From: Parasphingorhabdus litoris DSM 22379
GTDB lineage: Bacteria; Pseudomonadota; Alphaproteobacteria; Sphingomonadales; Sphingomonadaceae
DNA length: 64,000 nt
NCBI RefSeq assembly: GCF_020906275.1
Contig: NZ_CP086727.1
Coordinates: 434,001-498,000 of the forward strand
Direction of reading: 5' to 3'
Below the pieces are notes generated by a model that saw only the letters and a program-made list of their open reading frames with translations, was not told where the DNA came from and ran no database searches. A program made the position numbers and the translations under genes. The stretch's first letter is position 1. Every line of letters starts with the position of its first letter. This document shows, piece by piece, positions 59,483-64,000 of this stretch.

Positions 59483-60449
59483 CGTCAGTTTCCTTCTTTT
59501 GAGTCTTTCTGTTGCCGGGTGCACCGTTCAGAAACTGGCGGATGATCGTGACATATTTTTCGGGTGCGAGATCGAAGCCGCCAAGCGAAACACCGTTGAT
59601 GTGCGTTAGACGTGCATCCGGAAACAGGGGCAGGGCTGCTTCAGTTTCCCGCTTAAGGCTGCCGTCGTTGGTGATGAGTAGAACGGGCTGTTGAACCTCC
59701 GGAAAACGATTTTCAGAAGGATAGGTGAAGACGCCATGATAGGCTTCCCAGCAATGCGGGTAACATTGCATCAGGTCGTTAAAATGTTCCTGCGCCCGCT
59801 CCTGTGATATACCAGCTTGAATAGCCGCCGTGGCGAACTCCCATTTCTTCATGAGATGGGATCCATCCCGCGCTATGGGTTCGGGCTTGGCGTTGTCGTT
59901 GTAGGCCTTGTTCCTTTCCTCACCAATGAAGAAGGGTAGGCCAGGCAGGACCAGTTTGCGGACAAGGCCCGGGTGGCGAATTGCCAATTCGGTCGCTATC
60001 AATGTGCCGGTATGATAGCCAAGCACATCGACGGGCTGATTCCGTTCGCTGCCATAGCCCATCAACTCAAGCACGATAGCAGCAGACTCGGCATAACCAT
60101 CAATCGACTGCAACGTACTGGGCCGGTCGGAGTCTCCATAGCCGGGTGTATCAATAGCAATGACTGTCCGGTCTGTTGCAATGAGTTGCATAAACTTCAA
60201 AAAATAGTCGCTGGAATATGGTGTAGGATGAAACAGGACCAGCGGTGTTTTCTGTGTGGCCTGTGTTGATCGTGCGATACGAACATGAACCTGGCCAAAC
60301 GGGCCAGCGATAAAATGTCGTTCGATTTCTATGGTTGAGATGTCAGCACGGGCATGTTGCTGGGATGTAGCGGTACCCTCGGTTGCGGCAAAAAAAGGCG
60401 CGGATGCCAAAACACAGACCAGAAAAATGCAAGTTCGATAAAGCCGCAT
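59469..60449 (-). CDS. Secreted alpha/beta-hydrolase-fold protein with His at the nucleophile position
   Basis: A 326-residue protein with a signal peptide (residues 1-22, ending FFAAT). After it come GPFGQVHVRI, LFHPTPYSSDYF, AIDTPGYGDSD and the elbow VLGYHTGTLIATE with His146 in place of Ser. Near the C-terminus the usual catalytic GH reads GGF (VSLGGFDLAPEKY). It resembles 53780-54586 throughout, but is exported. Together with the nitrilase-like gene that overlaps it, it forms a two-gene periplasmic unit under operator site 9. Confidence 0.82.
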   Translation of the reverse strand: MRLYRTCIFLVCVLASAPFFAATEGTATSQQHARADISTIEIERHFIAGPFGQVHVRIARSTQATQKTPLVLFHPTPYSSDYFLKFMQLIATDRTVIAIDTPGYGDSDRPSTLQSIDGYAESAAIVLELMGYGSERNQPVDVLGYHTGTLIATELAIRHPGLVRKLVLPGLPFFIGEERNKAYNDNAKPEPIARDGSHLMKKWEFATAAIQAGISQERAQEHFNDLMQCYPHCWEAYHGVFTYPSENRFPEVQQPVLLITNDGSLKRETEAALPLFPDARLTHINGVSLGGFDLAPEKYVTIIRQFLNGAPGNRKTQKKETDDGRE

Positions 60450-60501
60450 GAAAGACCTCCTTCCCGATTATTTTAGCATTGATGGCCAGAATGCAAGAAA
60501 A

Positions 60502-60513
60502 ATGTCCGGACAA
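60502..60513. promoter_or_regulatory. Operator ATGTCCGGACAA (regulon site 9)
   Basis: Contains the perfect TGTCCGGACA core and a right-hand AATT; only the leftmost T is changed to A. It lies 53 bases upstream of the secreted hydrolase-like gene (start 60449, leftward), and 190 bases from the TonB receptor start. Confidence 0.8.
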
Positions 60514-60616
60514 ATTATCTTATGAGAAATGACTGAAATCCAACATATACTGAACATAAGAAGCTTAAGAGTGATATTTTTGCGACAGTTTTTGCATACA
60601 GTTCGCATTAATAGAA

Positions 60617-60634
60617 AATTTGTCTGGACAAATT
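60617..60634. promoter_or_regulatory. Operator AATTTGTCTGGACAAATT (regulon site 10)
   Basis: Eighteen bases with only one central mismatch from the perfect palindrome. It lies 69 bases upstream of the TonB receptor 3 start. The surrounding 60450-60702 region is strongly A/T-rich and carries three copies in all. Confidence 0.82.
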
Positions 60635-60667
60635 TGCTTAGCAGTGGAAATTAGCAATTGGAGAAAA

Positions 60668-60679
60668 ATGTCCGGACAA
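60668..60679. promoter_or_regulatory. Operator ATGTCCGGACAA (regulon site 11)
   Basis: Perfect TGTCCGGACA core, identical in sequence to site 9. It is 23 bases upstream of the receptor start codon at 60703, with its centre 48 bases from that of site 10, so a bound protein would block transcription start or early elongation. Confidence 0.82.
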
Positions 60680-60702
60680 TTGGACATCAGGGAGAAGTTA
60701 TA

Positions 60703-63132
60703 ATGAAAACCGTACTCAAAGGCCTTTTGTTAGCCGCTACTGCGGCAACCCCAACGCATGTATTAGCGCAGGATGTTGGACAACAAGATGCCGTGGAATC
60801 CGATAATGTTATCGTGGTTACTGCTCGTAAGAGAGAAGAAAGCCTGCAAAATATCCCTGTTGCAGTTAGCGTTTTTGGCGAAGATTTGATTGATGAAGCA
60901 AATATATCCGGACTAGAGCAAATCTCTGACTTCACCCCTGGTTTTCAGTTGCAATCTGCATTTGGGCGCGACGCTGATCGCCCAGTCATTCGCGGCACAT
61001 CCAATATTCTGATTTCCGAGGGGAAGGTAGGTTTCTTCATTGATGGCGTCCCCTTTGTTGGCGCTTCAACCGCGCTAGATTTGGAGAATTATCGCCGGGT
61101 AGAAGTGATCAAAGGCCCACAAAGCGCTGTCTTTGGTCGTGGCACGCTCTCTGGTGCAGTAAACTATGTATCCAAGCAGCCAACGGATGAGCTAACGGCT
61201 GATTTTGAGCTAACCGCTGCGACCCATGATGACTATGAGATTTTTGGCCGTGTAGCTGGGCCGATCGCTGATGGATTAAGTGGCTTTGTTTCCGGCAAAT
61301 ATAACAGCTTCGGCGGTGATTACACAAATTCGGTCACGGGCAACAGTCTCGGGCAAGAAACTCTGACAATTTCGGCGGGGCTCAATTATCAAAGCGATGG
61401 TTTTGAAGCCAGTGTCATTTATCTTCGGACGGAAGACGATGACGATCACTATGCTATCGGACTCCAGGATTCTAGCTTCAACAATATCTTTACCGAAGGC
61501 AGTCGGGGATATTTCCAAGGCGAAGTAGAACTGCGGGAACCCATTGGCCTGAATACGGACGAGTTGATCGAGCCAGGATTAAACCGGAAGGCAAATCGCA
61601 TCATTGCGACTGCTACAGCCGAGCTGGGCGATTCTGGTTATACGGCAACAGCCTTGTTTGGATATACGGATATCACGGAACGGACTGGTACTGATCAGAC
61701 CTTTAATGATCAGACCGCCCTTTTTATCAGCTCGCCATTTGTTTGTGCTAACTTCATTCCAGATTGTGCCTTTGGCGTGTCGCCGTTCAACACGGATTCT
61801 GAGATTGAGCGTACTGCAATCTCAGCAGAGCTGCGATTTGCCTCGCCGCAAGACAAAGCAATCCGCTTTGAAATTGGCGGGTTCTTTTTTGATGATCAGA
61901 CTAATGGCACCGATTATGGGCGCAAGCAGACGGAATTTGGTTTTGATTCAATATCGGAAACAGATGTTACGACTAACCTGGCGGCTTTTGGTTCGGTTGA
62001 ATTTGACGTGACGGACCGTCTTACAATTGGTGGCGAGCTACGGATTGCTAGAGAAGAAATTGGTACACGGCCCGGAGACTCCTATCGACTCGGCGATTTG
62101 TTTGCCGGCGTCACGGACCCAGATAGAATTATTGCAGGCGATGGGGCTGTCCGGAATGCGACATTCAAGTCTGTTCTTCCGCGCATTACGGTTGATTATC
62201 AGGCAAATGACGATTTGTTGGTTTATGCTAAATATTCGGAAGGCAACTCTCCTGGCGGTTTCAACTCGACAGACGCGCCGATAACCACTTTTGGGGAAGA
62301 GAGCCTGAAAAACTACGAGGTTGGTATCAAATCCGAGCCTTTAGATGGTTTGCGGGTGAATTTGGCCGGATTTTTCATTGACTACGGTGATCAGGTGCTC
62401 ACCAGCACGTTTACGACTGGAGCTGGGGGGGTAGATTCCTTCAGCGACAATATCGGAGATACGGAAATTTATGGCCTGGAGCTGGATGCGACATGGCGCG
62501 TAACCGATTTCCTCACTTTATCAGGAACATATGCTTATATTGATGCTGAAGTCACAAATGGTGTCAGCACCGACCAAGCTATTTTGTTGGGCGGAACGAC
62601 GGGGACAGGAACGGTTGCAGATCCCAATAATCCTGGTGCAACTCTGGTGACAACAGACGGCTGTACCAATCCAGCGGCTATTTTGGATGCCGGGCAACTT
62701 CTTGGTGACGGCACTTTGACAACTGGCCCTATACCTTGTGCAACTTTCGCTGATGTTTCCGGCCAGACACCACCCTTGGTATCTAAGCATCAGGCGACCT
62801 TCAGCGCTGCATTTGATGTTCCCATTGGAGATAGTGGTTGGGATATTTTTGCCCGTGGCGACGTGATCTATAGATCCTCTTTCTTTGCCCAAATTCATAA
62901 TCTGGCGGAAACGGGAGATTCGACAAAAGTCAATTTTTCCGCCGGTGTTCGGAAAGATAATCTGACTTTAAGATTCTGGGTCAAGAACGCTTTCCAAGAT
63001 GAAACGCCGCGCGGTATTTTGCGATATGTCGATTTTTCGGCCCCAACACTCAATGGAGTGCGGCAGCGTGCGTTTGCGATTACTCCGCCTGAGAGACGTC
63101 AATTTGGTGTTACGCTAAGCGGGTCCTTTTGA
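60703..63132 (+). CDS. TonB-dependent outer-membrane receptor 3
   Basis: An 809-residue receptor. The ATG at 60703 (gggagaag Shine-Dalgarno) gives a signal peptide ending HVLAQ; the 15 codons above it read through operator site 11 and are rejected. The plug has DNVIVVTARKREESLQNIP, FGRDADRPVIRGTSN and VEVIKGPQSAVFGRGTLSGAV. The barrel ends FGVTLSGSF. It is followed after 114 bases by a similar receptor (shared FGRxxDRPVIRG), a tandem pair. Base composition is poorer in G/C than in the central operons. Confidence 0.92.
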   Translation: MKTVLKGLLLAATAATPTHVLAQDVGQQDAVESDNVIVVTARKREESLQNIPVAVSVFGEDLIDEANISGLEQISDFTPGFQLQSAFGRDADRPVIRGTSNILISEGKVGFFIDGVPFVGASTALDLENYRRVEVIKGPQSAVFGRGTLSGAVNYVSKQPTDELTADFELTAATHDDYEIFGRVAGPIADGLSGFVSGKYNSFGGDYTNSVTGNSLGQETLTISAGLNYQSDGFEASVIYLRTEDDDDHYAIGLQDSSFNNIFTEGSRGYFQGEVELREPIGLNTDELIEPGLNRKANRIIATATAELGDSGYTATALFGYTDITERTGTDQTFNDQTALFISSPFVCANFIPDCAFGVSPFNTDSEIERTAISAELRFASPQDKAIRFEIGGFFFDDQTNGTDYGRKQTEFGFDSISETDVTTNLAAFGSVEFDVTDRLTIGGELRIAREEIGTRPGDSYRLGDLFAGVTDPDRIIAGDGAVRNATFKSVLPRITVDYQANDDLLVYAKYSEGNSPGGFNSTDAPITTFGEESLKNYEVGIKSEPLDGLRVNLAGFFIDYGDQVLTSTFTTGAGGVDSFSDNIGDTEIYGLELDATWRVTDFLTLSGTYAYIDAEVTNGVSTDQAILLGGTTGTGTVADPNNPGATLVTTDGCTNPAAILDAGQLLGDGTLTTGPIPCATFADVSGQTPPLVSKHQATFSAAFDVPIGDSGWDIFARGDVIYRSSFFAQIHNLAETGDSTKVNFSAGVRKDNLTLRFWVKNAFQDETPRGILRYVDFSAPTLNGVRQRAFAITPPERRQFGVTLSGSF

Positions 63133-63147
63133 TTGTATGTTGGTTTG

Positions 63148-63176
63148 ACGGAAGTGGGTGAGGGGGTCACTTCCGT
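63148..63176. terminator. Inverted repeat after TonB receptor 3, possible terminator
   Basis: ACGGAAGTG (63148-63156) pairs perfectly with CACTTCCGT (63168-63176) over an 11-base loop, 15 bases after the receptor stop. No T run follows on either strand, so it may only weaken read-through into the next receptor or stabilise the transcript end. Confidence 0.5.
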
Positions 63177-63246
63177 GAAGCTGCATAGGTTGAACAACCA
63201 TAAAGATAATTACAGTCGAGACAGACTAAAAAGGGAGTAGATGGTC

Positions 63247-64000
63247 ATGAAATCAGTACTGCGTGTTTCATTGCTGGCAACCAGCATTATGGTATCCGCG
63301 CCAGCCTATGCGCAAGCAGAGTCCGGTGCAGAAGCAGCAGACGAAGATCCCAATGTAATCATCGTCACAGCACGCAAAACGGCGGAATCAATCAACGATG
63401 CCCCTGTCGCTGTGACCGCATTCACATCTGAAAGTCTCGACGAGCAAAACCTGCGGGACGTGAATGATATTGCGACGCTGACACCGGGTTTGAGTTTCAG
63501 TCAGGCTTTTGGTCGCGGCACGGATCGTCCGGTTATTCGCGGTCTTGGTAACGTTCTGGCCGGGGTGCAGTTTGGCGTTGAATCTGGCGCATCAGTTTTC
63601 ATAGACGGCGCGCTGTTCCGCGGCGATATCCAATCGATCAACTTTGATGCTCTGGAACGAGTCGAAGTGGTGAAAGGTTCACAATCGGCGCTCTATGGCC
63701 GGAATACCTATTCGGGCGCGATTAACTTCATCACCAAAAATCCAGGTGATGAATTTGGCGGGCAAGTTCGCGGCAGAATTGCCGAATTCGGCGAATATGA
63801 AGTGACCGGCAGTCTTGACCTGCCGATCATTCCCGGCGTTCTCGCAGCGCGCGTTGATGGCCGTTACTATAATTACGAAGGCGAGTTTACCAACCAGATT
63901 TCCGGTCGCCAGGATGTTGGTGGCGAACGAACGACGTCTTTTGCAGGAACGCTGTTCTACACGCCGACAGATGACTTCGATTTCCGGATCCGTGTCGGAT
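63247..64000 (+). CDS. TonB-dependent outer-membrane receptor 4, N-terminal part
   Basis: An open frame of 251 codons that runs off the right edge. The ATG at 63247 lies nine bases after GGGAG (63233-63237); the ATG at 63241 is too close to it. A signal peptide (MKSVLRVSLLATSIMVSAPAYAQ, cut here in description) is followed by PNVIIVTARKTAESINDAP, the plug segment FGRGTDRPVIRGLGN and VEVVKGSQSALYGRNTYSGAI. It is closest within the window to receptor 3 and forms a tandem pair with it. The barrel lies outside the window. Confidence 0.9.
   Translation, partial: MKSVLRVSLLATSIMVSAPAYAQAESGAEAADEDPNVIIVTARKTAESINDAPVAVTAFTSESLDEQNLRDVNDIATLTPGLSFSQAFGRGTDRPVIRGLGNVLAGVQFGVESGASVFIDGALFRGDIQSINFDALERVEVVKGSQSALYGRNTYSGAINFITKNPGDEFGGQVRGRIAEFGEYEVTGSLDLPIIPGVLAARVDGRYYNYEGEFTNQISGRQDVGGERTTSFAGTLFYTPTDDFDFRIRVG

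Overview
The window looks like a continuous catabolic island of a Sphingomonadales-type alphaproteobacterium. Four TonB-dependent receptors carry the typical N-terminal signature (DNVIIVTARR and variants). Genes are packed into long operons with ATGA, TGATG or TAATG overlaps. CoA-dependent dicarboxylate enzymes alternate with amide and imide hydrolase families. I see no rRNA, tRNA, transposase, integrase, phage gene or CRISPR array, and no stretch over 300 bases without a gene. The largest gap, 60450-60702, is regulatory DNA.

Layout. (1) 1-8141: a FadR-type GntR regulator (2560-3210) sits among an HMG-CoA-lyase-like gene plus a partial hyuA-like gene (leftward), a class III CoA-transferase (rightward), and a rightward unit of racemase-fold protein, two SnoaL-like proteins, TonB receptor and isochorismatase-family amidase. 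ATTGTATACAAT occurs at 1319 and 3299, in the promoter regions of these units. (2) 8146-12215: PhoX-like protein, NmrA-like reductase and KstD-like flavoprotein. (3) 12313-24760: two divergent operons around a double operator at 18289-18317. Leftward run alpha/beta hydrolase, lipocalin-like protein, LeuC, LeuD, lyase and CoA-transferase. Rightward run an isochorismatase-family amidase, two PuuE-like deacetylase-fold hydrolases, aldehyde dehydrogenase, methyltransferase, a small partner and an oxidoreductase. (4) 24750-37848: membrane proteins, a five-gene MFS/FAD-oxidase/nitrilase-like/methyltransferase operon, a TonB receptor, a LysR regulator and a DUF1838 protein. (5) 37958-42851: CitE, MaoC, acyl-CoA dehydrogenase and two CoA-transferases. 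(6) 42860-43639: a HutC/UTRA GntR regulator. (7) 43666-52842: a ten-gene operon with two PrpD proteins, PaaK-like ligase, amidase, SDR, a third PuuE-like protein, crotonase-like and VOC proteins. (8) 52858-60449: leftward operons with MFS, VOC, oxidoreductase, hydrolase-like and nitrilase-like genes. (9) 60703-64000: two TonB receptors, the second cut by the window end.

A palindrome, AATTTGTCCGGACAAATT and close variants, recurs eleven times from 18289 to 60679, always just upstream of genes. It ties regions 3, 4, 5, 8 and 9 into one regulon. The HutC-type GntR at 42860-43639 is the best candidate for its regulator.

Working model (inference): a nitrogen-containing compound enters by TonB receptors and is broken down to a substituted cyclic imide. 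PuuE-like hydrolases open the ring and isochorismatase-family (NicF-like) amidases release ammonia. LeuCD hydrates the resulting alkylmaleate, a class III CoA-transferase activates it and an HMG-CoA-lyase-like enzyme cleaves it. A parallel acyl-CoA dehydrogenase, MaoC and CitE branch would handle the saturated (alkylsuccinate-type) acid. Several hydrolase-family proteins here lack their normal catalytic nucleophile. That is the most unusual enzymatic feature of the window.
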